Shown in pieces: positions 17,835 through 26,075 of a stretch of 64,000 nt of DNA. Source of the stretch: Burkholderiales bacterium (lineage in GTDB: Bacteria; Pseudomonadota; Gammaproteobacteria; Burkholderiales; Burkholderiaceae_C). The notes under the pieces were generated by a model. The model was not told the origin of the DNA. It worked only from the letters and a program-made list of their open reading frames with translations, and searched no databases. Made by a program: the position numbers and the translations under genes. The stretch covers positions 124,001 to 188,000 of the forward strand of contig JAIOOS010000027.1 of the NCBI GenBank assembly GCA_021414305.1, given 5' to 3'. Numbering within the stretch: position 1 is the first letter of the stretch; each line of letters begins with the position of its first letter.

Positions 17835-17892
17835 AACCGACATGCCTTTCTCGCTCTTGAAGTGGTCCATGGGTCGATTGTAAGTCAGGCTC

Positions 17893-19086
17893 CTAGAACG
17901 GAAGGATCTTGAAGTTCGCGACCCGCTCCACGAACCAGAGCCCGGCGATCGCCATCGCCAGGAACGAGCCACCGCAGATCACGACCGGGCGATAGCGTTG
18001 CCAGTGGCGCAGGCCGAACAGCACCGCGGTCGCGGCGACGACGATCATCAGCTGCCCCGCCTCCAGGCCGAGGTTGAACTGGAGCAGAGCCCAGGCGAAG
18101 TCGGCCGTCGGCAGGTTGAGCTCGGCGAGCACGCTGGCGAAGCCGAAACCATGGATCAGGCCGAAGAAGAAGGTCACGACCACGCGGCGCACGGGAAAGA
18201 CCGGCCAGACGTTGTCGATCGCCGCCAGCACGATGGTCACCGCGATCGCCGGCTCGATGAACCACGACGGAAGCGACACCAGCTTGAGCGCGGCGAGCGC
18301 CAGGGTGATCGAGTGGGCGACGGTGAAGGCGGTGACGATGCCCACCACCGGCAGGATCGCCTGCGAGAGCCGCTCGACCGGCTGCCAGCGTCCGCCCTCG
18401 CCCCGGCGCATCACCGCCGGCAGCAGCAGGCAGAGCAGGAACAGCACGTGGTCGTAGCCGCCGAGGATGTGGCGAATGCCTTCCTGGAGGAACTGCCAGC
18501 GCCACGGCGCCTCGCCCGCTTTGCCGGAGGCGTCCGCGCTCGCGCCGCTGGCGGCGGTCGCTGCCGCGGTGCCCGCGGTCGCCGAGCGCGACGGGTCGAG
18601 CACCGAGAGCGCGACCGGCTCCCCCGGCCGCTCCACCTTGGCGATGCCGCGATGCGTCGGGTCGACCTCGGCGAAGAGCGCATAGCGAATCACCGGCGGC
18701 GCCGGGAGCGTGCAGCTCGACGACAGGTGCAGCACCGCGTACGCGCCATCGTTGCGCCGCTCGAGCGCCCGCTCGCCGGGCCGCAGCTCGCAGCCCTCGA
18801 TCGCCAGGCGCGCCGTCGCGTAGGCCTCGATCCGCGGCCACGCCGCCTTGATCTCGCCCCAGGTCAGCTTGCCGTCGCCGTCGGCATCGAGATCGAGGGC
18901 AATGTCGAGGTCGCGCAGGGCGATGTCCCAGCGCAGCGCGAGCGCGCCGGGCTTCGCCTCGATCTGCAGGTACGAGTCGCTCGACTTGTGCGCCTGCGCG
19001 CCGCCCGCGAGAAGCACGAGCGCGAACGCCAGGCCGGCGCGTCGCGCCGCCCTCCCCGCCCGCGCGAGCCGCTCAGAGCAGCGCAT
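17893..19086 (-). CDS. HupE/UreJ-like membrane protein with N-terminal EF-hand-like motif
   Basis: A 397-residue protein with a signal peptide (ending GGAQA). Its periplasmic N-terminal half includes DLDADGDGKLTWGE, a calcium-binding EF-hand-like loop, near residue 68. About six transmembrane helices follow, beginning at GIRHILGGYDHVLFLLCLLL, the HupE/UreJ_2 hallmark; SFLAMAIAGLWFVERV is near the end. HupE/UreJ proteins are linked to nickel or other metal handling, but this subgroup is uncharacterised. Its start overlaps the end of the TPR gene (about 14 bases), so it is the last gene of the DUF4331 cluster. The stop lies only about 22 bases before the putative thrS leader. Confidence 0.8.
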   Translation of the reverse strand: MRCSERLARAGRAARRAGLAFALVLLAGGAQAHKSSDSYLQIEAKPGALALRWDIALRDLDIALDLDADGDGKLTWGEIKAAWPRIEAYATARLAIEGCELRPGERALERRNDGAYAVLHLSSSCTLPAPPVIRYALFAEVDPTHRGIAKVERPGEPVALSVLDPSRSATAGTAAATAASGASADASGKAGEAPWRWQFLQEGIRHILGGYDHVLFLLCLLLPAVMRRGEGGRWQPVERLSQAILPVVGIVTAFTVAHSITLALAALKLVSLPSWFIEPAIAVTIVLAAIDNVWPVFPVRRVVVTFFFGLIHGFGFASVLAELNLPTADFAWALLQFNLGLEAGQLMIVVAATAVLFGLRHWQRYRPVVICGGSFLAMAIAGLWFVERVANFKILPF

Positions 19087-20239
19087 CGATCCGCCGGTCG
19101 TGCAGGCCGAGCGAGGCCTTCAGCCGCTTCGCTTCGGCGAGGGCCGCGGCGTCGCCACTCGCCCGGGCCGACTCGGCGAGCAGCAGCACGTCGAGCGGCT
19201 CGCGCTGCTGCTCGACGTTGCCGCGGGCCAGCGACAGCGCTCGCCCGGGCGCGGCCTCGACATACAAGGCGAACATCGCCTGCTCGCGGCCATGGAACTT
19301 CTTCGCCTCCGGGCGCTGGTTGGCGAGCGCGATGCGCTCGCGCATCTCGGCCACGTCGGCCGGCGCCGCCGCGGTCTTGGCCCGCGTGCCGGCGATCGCG
19401 AGGCGCAGCACGACCGCGTCGGTGCGCGGCTCGCCCTTCAGGGTCGCCAGGGCTTCGGCCGGCCGGCCCTGGGCGATCAGGAAGTCGGCGTAGGCGATCG
19501 CCGCATAGGTGTCGGGGCCGAGCGCGAGCACGCGCCGGTAGGCGGCGTCGGCGGCGGCGCCGCGGCCCTCGCGCTGCTCGAGCTCGGCGAGCGAGGTCAG
19601 GAGCCAGCCTTGGGTCGCTGGAGGCAAGCTCCTCTCGGCGAGCAGGCCTTCGAAGCTCTTGCGCGCCTTCGCGACGTCGCCGCGCAGGGCGGCGTTCTCG
19701 GCGAGGCAAGCGTCTGCATGCAAGGCGGCTCCCGAGGCGGCGACACGCCGGCACGACTCGTCCGATTCGGCGTAGCGACCCTGCACGCGAAGCACGGTCG
19801 CGAGCGTCAGCCAGGCCTGCGCCTGTCGATCCGCACCGGGGCGCGCGAGCAACTGGCGCAGGGTCGCCACCGCCGCGTTGAACTCGTGCAGGTACTGCTG
19901 CAGGGTCGCGCGCATCAGCAGCACCTCGTCCGGCGCGGTCGCCGCATCGGGCCAGGGACGCAACGCGGCGAGGGCGAGCCCGGCGAAGCGGGGATCGCCA
20001 GCCTCTCGCGCGCGGTCGAGCTCGCGGCTGGCGACGCGGACCGCGAGCGCGGCGTCGTCGGGCCGGGCGGCGAGCTCCTTGCGCAGGCGCTTGTCGTCCG
20101 CGCGGTTGCCCGCGGCAGCGGGCAGGACCTCGATCACCTCGTCGTCCCGCGTGGGAACGATGGGCTCGGCGCGAACGCCGGCCGCAAAAAGCAGAAGACC
20201 GGCCGCCAGGGCGCCGGTCGCAAGTGAGTTCATCCGCAT
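19073..20239 (-). CDS. secreted tetratricopeptide-repeat protein
   Basis: A 388-residue protein with a signal peptide (LAAGLLLFAAGVRA then EPIV), so it is probably periplasmic. From residue 100 on it is Ala/Leu-rich helical repeat with TPR-like units, e.g. QAWLTLATVLRVQGRYAESD and AAADAAYRRVLALGPDTYAA. Such proteins serve as assembly scaffolds. I start at MRMNSLATG rather than at the track's upstream start, since the signal peptide begins there. The gene lies between the small lipoprotein and the HupE-like gene, and is translationally coupled to the latter. Confidence 0.8.
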   Translation of the reverse strand: MRMNSLATGALAAGLLLFAAGVRAEPIVPTRDDEVIEVLPAAAGNRADDKRLRKELAARPDDAALAVRVASRELDRAREAGDPRFAGLALAALRPWPDAATAPDEVLLMRATLQQYLHEFNAAVATLRQLLARPGADRQAQAWLTLATVLRVQGRYAESDESCRRVAASGAALHADACLAENAALRGDVAKARKSFEGLLAERSLPPATQGWLLTSLAELEQREGRGAAADAAYRRVLALGPDTYAAIAYADFLIAQGRPAEALATLKGEPRTDAVVLRLAIAGTRAKTAAAPADVAEMRERIALANQRPEAKKFHGREQAMFALYVEAAPGRALSLARGNVEQQREPLDVLLLAESARASGDAAALAEAKRLKASLGLHDRRIDALL

Positions 20240-20283
20240 CGCGGTCCGATCGTAAGGGAGGCGCGAACGCCTCCCTTCGATCT

Positions 20284-20529
20284 TCAATCCACCTTCTGCG
20301 GTTCGCTGGTCTCGTCGGTCGGGCCGGTGACCGCGGCCGTGTCCACCGGCTCGAGCATGTCGGCCGAGGAAGCGACCAGCTTCTTCAGGTAGTCGATGAA
20401 GCCGTCGATCGATGCGCTGGCGCTCGCCGGCACCTCGCTCGTCGCCGGCGGCGCGTTGTGATCGTTGCCGCCGCAAGCGGCGACGAGCGCGGCCCCGAAC
20501 AGCGCCGCCACGATTGCTTTGGTTCGCAT
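20284..20529 (-). CDS. small lipoprotein of the DUF4331 cluster
   Basis: An 81-residue protein starting MRTKAIVAALFGAALVAACGG. The lipobox VAAC near residue 19 predicts lipid attachment. The mature part is short, acidic and without recognisable domain (DGFIDYLKKLVASSADMLEP). The track's 129-residue version starts inside the neighbouring gene; the ATG here has a GGAGCCCT region upstream. It lies 13 bases after the DUF4331 gene and 44 before the TPR gene, so it is almost certainly cotranscribed. Confidence 0.7.
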   Translation of the reverse strand: MRTKAIVAALFGAALVAACGGNDHNAPPATSEVPASASASIDGFIDYLKKLVASSADMLEPVDTAAVTGPTDETSEPQKVD

Positions 20530-20542
20530 GGCAGGGCTCCTT

Positions 20543-22162
20543 TCAGCGTGCGCCGGGAATCGGCGTGCCGAGGTACGGGAACGCCGGCAACAGCGGACCC
20601 GCGGCCTTGACCTTCGCGCCGGCCTGGTCGACCCCGTCGTGAAGATTGAAGGCCGCCGCGCCGAGAGGCACATTGCCGGGGTTGCAGGTCGCGCCGAGCT
20701 TGTAGGTGTCGGCCATGCCGTTGGCCACGCACAGGCCGCCCATCACCGCCACCAGCGAGATGTCGACGACGTCGTCGCTCGGACGCCGGCCGTTCGGATA
20801 GCCGGCGAGGTCGCCGCCCGGTCCCGCCAGCAGGCCGCCGAGCAGGCCGAGCCGGTTCTGCATCGCCTCGGGCGTCGCCGCGATCGCGGTGTTCAGGCGC
20901 AGCATCTCGGAAGCGACGCCGGTCGCAGGCGAGTTGCCGAAGGCCTTGGGCTGGGTCACGCCGGAGATGCCGGTGAGGAAGGTCGTCACGAGGTCGGTGC
21001 GCGGAAAGTTCTTCGGCGCGATGTTCGGCGTGGCGAGCGCGATCTCGACCAGCGCCGGCAGCGTCGGGTTGGTGACGTAGGTCGCGAACTGGCCGTCGTC
21101 CTTCGGCTTCGCGTTGTTGAACTTGTCCTTGTCGGGCAGGCCGATGATCACCTCGTTGATCAGCGGATGGCCGAGGCGCGAGACCTGCGTCCACGCGCCG
21201 CCGGCGATCGCCGAGGTGGCGTAGCCGCTCTTGGGCGCGTTGCTCAGCAGCGACCCCTGGCGCAGGCTCGCCGTCGTCCAGCCGCCGATCACCGGATCGG
21301 CGCCGCCGGCGGCGACGAGGCAGCTCGTCGGCACCTCGATCTCGAGCGCGGTCACGTTCTTGTCGGCGAGATCGTCGGCGCCGGCGTCCTTCTGCGCCGG
21401 GTCGAGCAGGAACGCCGCTTCGGCGGCGCTGAAGTCGGCGGCGCCCGGCACGTTGATCAGGTCGAAGATCACGCCGAGATTGACCGCGAACGGATCCTTG
21501 CGCTGGCCGACGAAGACCTTGCCCGGCGTGCTGCAGCCCGGGATGTTGACGCTGTAGACGTGCTGCGCGGCATAGGCGGCGTAGTTGGGAATCGTCTTCA
21601 CGCCGATGTTGTCGGACGGCTTGGCGAAGGTGGCGCTGCCGCCGCTGGCATTGGTCACGGCGCCGCGCGTGCCGGTGCGGCGGTCGCCGCGGACGACGTC
21701 GACGGTGAAGGTCTCGTTGACGTTGAGCGCGGCGGCGTTGGGCGCGGTCACCTGGCCGGCCTGGGTGAGCGGGATCGCGACGTTGCTGCCGCCGATCGGC
21801 AGCGTCACGCCCTTCAGCGCATTGTTGAAGCGGAACTGGAAGGTGATGTCTTCCTTGCCGTCGCCGTTGTTGTCGATGTGGATCTCGTAGAGCGCGTTCG
21901 AGTCGAGCTTGAAGTAGTTCGGTCCGCCGTACGAATCCTGCAGCGGCAGGTAGTTGGCCACCAGCGTGACGAAGCCGGCGCGGCCGGTCTCGTAGCTGTT
22001 GAACATGTAGAAGTCGGTGCCGTCGACCTTCGGCGTGGCCGTGATCGCCGGCGCTTCCCGGTGGCTCGACGCGTGGGCCGGCAAGCCGGCGAGTCCGTAC
22101 AGTGCACCGACGGCGGCCACGATCGGCAGCAGGCGGGCGCGATGCGCTTGATTGGGTTTCAT
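20543..22162 (-). CDS. DUF4331 secreted protein
   Basis: A 539-residue protein with a signal peptide ending LPAHA, followed at once by SSHREAPAITATPKVDGTDFYMF, the DUF4331 N-terminal signature. It contains a calcium-type loop (DNNGDGKEDI near residue 97) and the family's late segments DVVDISLVAVMGG and ending FPYLGTPIPG. Function of DUF4331 is unknown; members are exported, often with a small lipoprotein, a TPR protein and a HupE-like membrane protein, as here. It is the first gene of that cluster, and its upstream 200 bases are shared with the divergent DUF1223 gene. Confidence 0.85.
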   Translation of the reverse strand: MKPNQAHRARLLPIVAAVGALYGLAGLPAHASSHREAPAITATPKVDGTDFYMFNSYETGRAGFVTLVANYLPLQDSYGGPNYFKLDSNALYEIHIDNNGDGKEDITFQFRFNNALKGVTLPIGGSNVAIPLTQAGQVTAPNAAALNVNETFTVDVVRGDRRTGTRGAVTNASGGSATFAKPSDNIGVKTIPNYAAYAAQHVYSVNIPGCSTPGKVFVGQRKDPFAVNLGVIFDLINVPGAADFSAAEAAFLLDPAQKDAGADDLADKNVTALEIEVPTSCLVAAGGADPVIGGWTTASLRQGSLLSNAPKSGYATSAIAGGAWTQVSRLGHPLINEVIIGLPDKDKFNNAKPKDDGQFATYVTNPTLPALVEIALATPNIAPKNFPRTDLVTTFLTGISGVTQPKAFGNSPATGVASEMLRLNTAIAATPEAMQNRLGLLGGLLAGPGGDLAGYPNGRRPSDDVVDISLVAVMGGLCVANGMADTYKLGATCNPGNVPLGAAAFNLHDGVDQAGAKVKAAGPLLPAFPYLGTPIPGAR

Positions 22163-22365
22163 GTCTGTCCTCGCTCCTGGGTCATGGATGTCGGGAGCCG
22201 TGCAGCCGGTTCTCCCGCCCGACTTTTCGCCTCAAGCGAACCGTCTGTTGCCCGTGTACGCGCCGATCCCGCGTTCGGATGCGCGCGGATCGAATCGCGG
22301 ATTTCGCGTAAGGTCGAAACGAGTACTGCCGACCAAGCGCCAATGCCCGCAGCGAAAGCCCCACC

Positions 22366-23136
22366 ATGAATTCATCTCGCCTCGACTCCCTCGCCGCTTT
22401 CCTTCCGGGCATGACGCTTGCCACCGCGGCCGCGCTCGCGACTGCACCAGTTCTGGCCGGCGAGGCGTGCATGGCACGCAGCGGCGCGACTTCGGCGCCA
22501 GTGGTCGAGCTCTACACCTCCGAAGGATGCAACTCCTGCCCACCGGCCGACCGTTGGCTCTCGAAACTGAAGAGCGACCCGAGCGTCGTCGCCCTCGCCT
22601 TCCATGTCGACTACTGGGACCGTCTCGGCTGGAAAGACCGCTTCGCCAGCGCCGCCTTCACCAGCCGTCAGGCGGAGCAGCAGGCGAGCAACGGCGCACG
22701 CTTCAGCTACACGCCGCAGGTCGTCGTCGACGGCCAGGATCGCAAGGACTGGCCCGGCATCGCCACGCCGATCGGCAAACGCGCCGCGTCGCCGGTGGAC
22801 GTGGTGCTGACGCGCGACGGCGACCGCGTCACCGCCAGCGTCGCCGCTACGTCACGTGCGCCGAAGCGCCTGGCCGCTTACTGGGCGGTCACCGAGCAAG
22901 GCCACGTCAGCGCCGTCAAGGCCGGCGAGAACCGCGGCGTGACCCTGGAGCACGACTACGTGGTGCGCGACTACAAGACCGTGCCCGCGTGGACCGCAAG
23001 CACGACCGCGCCGCAGACGGTCGCCTTCCAGCTTCCGGCGCAGACCGACGCGACGCCGCATCCGCGCGCGGTCAACCTCGTCGTCGTCGACGCCGACACC
23101 GGGCGACCGGTGCAGGCGGTGAAGATCGGCTGCTGA
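22366..23136 (+). CDS. DUF1223 thioredoxin-like secreted protein
   Basis: A 256-residue protein with an N-terminal hydrophobic signal segment (ATAAALATAPVLAGEA). VVELYTSEGCNSCPPADRWL carries a thioredoxin-like CxxC, followed by FHVDYWDRLGWKD and the cis-Pro-like YTPQVVVDG. This is the DUF1223 family, thought to have a thioredoxin fold in the periplasm; no reaction is established. It is divergent from the DUF4331 cluster (about 200 bases between the starts) and convergent with the SDR gene, 9 bases apart. Confidence 0.85.
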   Translation: MNSSRLDSLAAFLPGMTLATAAALATAPVLAGEACMARSGATSAPVVELYTSEGCNSCPPADRWLSKLKSDPSVVALAFHVDYWDRLGWKDRFASAAFTSRQAEQQASNGARFSYTPQVVVDGQDRKDWPGIATPIGKRAASPVDVVLTRDGDRVTASVAATSRAPKRLAAYWAVTEQGHVSAVKAGENRGVTLEHDYVVRDYKTVPAWTASTTAPQTVAFQLPAQTDATPHPRAVNLVVVDADTGRPVQAVKIGC

Positions 23137-23145
23137 TCGAAGGCT

Positions 23146-24051
23146 TCAGGCCGGGGCGCGCAGCGCGGCGCGCAGCTCGGCGCCGATCTCCGGCTTGCCG
23201 GCGAACGGATCGGTCGGGTTGCGCGCCTGCACCACATCCTCGAGCCGCGTCTGCACGCTGCCCAGCGCCTTCGGATGGCTGTAGATGTAGAAGCGGTCGG
23301 CCTCGATCGCGTCGAAGACGAACTGGGCGACGTTCGCGGCGCTGATCTTGCCGTGGCCCACCGCCTTCTCGCTCATCGCCTTGCCGATGAGCTGGCTGCG
23401 CGTCGGCTTCGCCGCGGGCGCGTTCGCGGGCCGATTGCGCTCGCTCGCGGAGATGCCGGTCGGCACGAAGAACGGGCACAGCACCGAGGCGCTGATCTGG
23501 TCGGTGACCAGGCGCAGGTCCTGGTACAGCGTCTCGCTGAGCGCGACCACGGCATGCTTGCTGACGTTGTAGACGCCCATGTTGGGCGGATTAAGCAGGC
23601 CGGCCATCGACGCGGTGTTGACGATGTGCCCCTCGTAGGTCGCGTCCTTCGCCGCCGCGGCTAGCATCATCGGCGTGAAGACGCGCACGCCGTGCGCCAC
23701 GCCCATGATGTTGACGCCGATGACCCACTCCCAGTCGGCGAGCGTGTTCTCCCAGATCAGCCCTCCGGCGCCGACGCCGGCGTTGTTGAAGACGAAGTGC
23801 GGCGCGCCGAAGCGCTTCTCGACCGCCTGCCCCAGCGCTTCGACATCGGCCGCCTTGCTGACGTCGACGCGCTGCGCCAGGACCTTGGCGCCCAGCCCTT
23901 CGATCTCGGCGGCGGCGCGCTCCAGCGCGTCGGCCTGGACGTCGGCCATGACGACGTTCATGCCGCGCTGCGCGGCGATGCGCGAGGTCTCGAGGCCGAA
24001 GCCCGAGCCGGCGCCGGTGATGACGGCCGTGCGGCCGCTGAACTGCTTCAT
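23146..24051 (-). CDS. short-chain dehydrogenase/reductase
   Basis: A 301-residue classical SDR: NAD(P)-binding TGAGSGFG near residue 11, NNAGV near 90, catalytic Ser in NTASMAG, and YNVSK as the YxxxK pair. It would oxidise an alcohol or reduce a ketone; the substrate is unknown. I start at MKQFSGRTAVITG; the ATG overlaps the stop of the GST-like gene (ATGA), so the track's 544-codon version is wrong. It is the last gene of the long acyl-CoA block. Confidence 0.9.
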   Translation of the reverse strand: MKQFSGRTAVITGAGSGFGLETSRIAAQRGMNVVMADVQADALERAAAEIEGLGAKVLAQRVDVSKAADVEALGQAVEKRFGAPHFVFNNAGVGAGGLIWENTLADWEWVIGVNIMGVAHGVRVFTPMMLAAAAKDATYEGHIVNTASMAGLLNPPNMGVYNVSKHAVVALSETLYQDLRLVTDQISASVLCPFFVPTGISASERNRPANAPAAKPTRSQLIGKAMSEKAVGHGKISAANVAQFVFDAIEADRFYIYSHPKALGSVQTRLEDVVQARNPTDPFAGKPEIGAELRAALRAPA

Positions 24052-24986
24052 GGACTTTCCTTCTTCAATGCCTTGACGTGAAAACCGATGCGCGGGAAGT
24101 GGACGTGGACCGTGCCCGCCCGGGCATCGACCCGCTCGACGACGACCTCGGAGGCGTCGAGGCCGACCAGGCTGCCGACGACCTCGTCGTGGGCATAGTC
24201 GGCCGGCGTCACGCCGACCATCGTGCCGGCGGCCAGGCCCGCTTCGGCATCGACGCCGCAAGGCGCGAACGCGGTCGTCGCGTGCGCCAATGCGATGGCC
24301 TCGGCGCTCGTCATCGGCTCCGGGCTGCCGTGGCCGAAGGCAGTGACCCGCTCGTACCAGACGTCGACGCGTCGGTAGTTCTCGAGATGCGCCGCCACCG
24401 GCGGAGCGCGGCGCACGAACCAGATCGACTGCACCGCGGCGAAGTCGGCGATCGAGGGCAGCGCGCCCAGGAGGAACGGCCGGTCGTCGGCGAGCAGGTG
24501 CTCGAGGCGGCCGAGGTAGTCGTGGAAGGCGGCGGCCTGGTCGTGCAGCGGCGCCCGGCGAAACGCCGGCGACATCGCCGCGCGGTCGGCGCCGAAGGCC
24601 TTCACCGCTTCCGGCGGCAGGCCGGCGAAGAGGTGGGTCACGCCCGCCGGTTGCATGGTGAACGGCACCGCTGTCCAGAAGAACGACTGGTCGGCCCACT
24701 GGGCGACGATCGCCGCGAGGCCGTGCGTCGACTCCGGATAGAGCGGCGGCTCGGGCACGCGCCGGTCGATCACCCGGCACATCAGGGCCGAATCGCAGTA
24801 GATGTCGGCGCCGATCTGCATGAACGGCGTGCGGCGGTAGCCCCCGGTCAGGGCGACGACGTCGGGCTTGGGCAGGATGCTGGGCACCGTCACCGAGCGC
24901 CAGCGCATCTGCTTCATGCCGAGGACGAGGCGCACCTTCTCCGAGAACGGAGAAGTCGCGTAGTGATGCAGAACGATGTCGTCCAT
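24048..24986 (-). CDS. glutathione S-transferase-like protein
   Basis: A 312-residue protein. The N-terminal thioredoxin-fold domain reads VLHHYATSPFSEKVRLVLGMK, with a Ser-Pro-Phe where glutathione binds, and ends in CDSALMCRVID. The helical C-terminal domain includes LLADDRPFLLGALPSIADFA. After residue 230 a GST-atypical tail of about 80 residues ends in HVHFPRIGFHVKALKKESP. Function within the block is unclear; detoxification or isomerisation of a CoA-pathway intermediate is only a guess. The start at MDDIVLHHY is six bases after the desaturase stop. Confidence 0.8.
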   Translation of the reverse strand: MDDIVLHHYATSPFSEKVRLVLGMKQMRWRSVTVPSILPKPDVVALTGGYRRTPFMQIGADIYCDSALMCRVIDRRVPEPPLYPESTHGLAAIVAQWADQSFFWTAVPFTMQPAGVTHLFAGLPPEAVKAFGADRAAMSPAFRRAPLHDQAAAFHDYLGRLEHLLADDRPFLLGALPSIADFAAVQSIWFVRRAPPVAAHLENYRRVDVWYERVTAFGHGSPEPMTSAEAIALAHATTAFAPCGVDAEAGLAAGTMVGVTPADYAHDEVVGSLVGLDASEVVVERVDARAGTVHVHFPRIGFHVKALKKESP

Positions 24987-24991
24987 GGCTG

Positions 24992-26068
24992 TCAATGCCC
25001 CGTAGCGAGAGCGGCGCCGCGCGGCCTTCGCGCGGCGAAGACGAGCCCCAGGGTCTCGCCGAGATCGCGCACCTCGGCGCCGGCGAGCGCCCCCTTGTCG
25101 CGCAGCAGACGGTGCAGTCGCGGCAGGTGGTAGTGCGGCACGGCAGGGTACAGGTGGTGCTCGAGGTGGTAGTTCACGTGATGCGGGAACAGCGCCACGC
25201 GGCCGAGAAGGTTGACGGCGCCGCCCCAGGTGCGGTTGGTCCGCGCCGCGGTCAGCGGCGAACTGAAGTCGGTAGTCGCGCCGTGCTCGCAGATCGCGCG
25301 CAGGCGCAGGATCGGCTGCAGCACGGTGAGCATCGGCAGCAGCCAGAGCACGGCGTACAGCGCGAGCCCGTGCAGGCCGGCGACCGCCAGGCAGGCGAGC
25401 GGCAGCGCGAGCTGGAAGGCGATCACCGCGCGCCGGTCGGCACGCGCCGCGGCGCGCAGTTGCGGCGAGGTGTCGTCGAGCGGCCGGGCGGCGCGGTTGG
25501 TCGCGTCGTTGATCGCCGGCGCGCCGAAGAAGTAGGCGAAGGTCTTCCAGGCGTTGAGGCCGAGCAGGTCCTCGGCGAGCTTCTTCCACAGGTAGGCGCG
25601 GCCGCGCGGGTAGCCGCCATGGATCGCCGTGTCGGGGTCCTCCTCGGTGTAGAGGTTGTTGTGATGCAGGCGATGGACGACGCGATAGGTGCACATCGAG
25701 ATCGCGCCGGCCATGCCGATCGCCCGGCCGACCGCGTCGTTGAGCGCGCGGTTCGCGAACAGCCGGTAGTGCGCCGACTCGTGCGCGAGGATGAAGAGCG
25801 CGTGCTGCTGCACGCCAACGACCACGACCGACAGCGCTATCCAGGGGCTGGGCCAGGCCCAGGCGCCGAAGGCCACCGCTGCGATGATGATGGCCAGGGT
25901 CTGCAGCACGGCCAGGGCCGAGCGCCGGTCGTCGAGCCGGGTCAGCGGCGCCAGCTCCTCGGCCGAGAGAATGCGCCGCGCCGCAGCGTTGCCGGAACCG
26001 ACCACCGTCGAGGCCAGCGGCCGCAGGTCGTCGCGAAACTCCTCGCCGGCCGGGCGCGTCGGGTCCAT
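24992..26068 (-). CDS. membrane fatty acid desaturase
   Basis: A 358-residue integral membrane di-iron desaturase. The three histidine boxes are present: HESAH near residue 95, HRLHH near 132 and HLEHH near 277, plus hydrophobic pairs between them (LAIIIAAVAFGAWAW and LALYAVLWLLPML). It would insert a double bond or hydroxyl group into a lipid chain using O2. It lies 7 bases after the CurA-like gene and 5 before the GST-like gene, so it is part of the same transcript. Confidence 0.9.
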   Translation of the reverse strand: MDPTRPAGEEFRDDLRPLASTVVGSGNAAARRILSAEELAPLTRLDDRRSALAVLQTLAIIIAAVAFGAWAWPSPWIALSVVVVGVQQHALFILAHESAHYRLFANRALNDAVGRAIGMAGAISMCTYRVVHRLHHNNLYTEEDPDTAIHGGYPRGRAYLWKKLAEDLLGLNAWKTFAYFFGAPAINDATNRAARPLDDTSPQLRAAARADRRAVIAFQLALPLACLAVAGLHGLALYAVLWLLPMLTVLQPILRLRAICEHGATTDFSSPLTAARTNRTWGGAVNLLGRVALFPHHVNYHLEHHLYPAVPHYHLPRLHRLLRDKGALAGAEVRDLGETLGLVFAARRPRGAALATGH

Positions 26069-26075
26069 CGCGCGT

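Noticed and set aside
17870-17892. hupE 3' region hairpin as sole explanation for the terminator before thrS
   Set aside because: The hairpin is about 150 bases downstream of hupE's stop and touches the thrS start; simple end-of-hupE termination remains possible but explains neither the Thr codons nor the alternative pairing.
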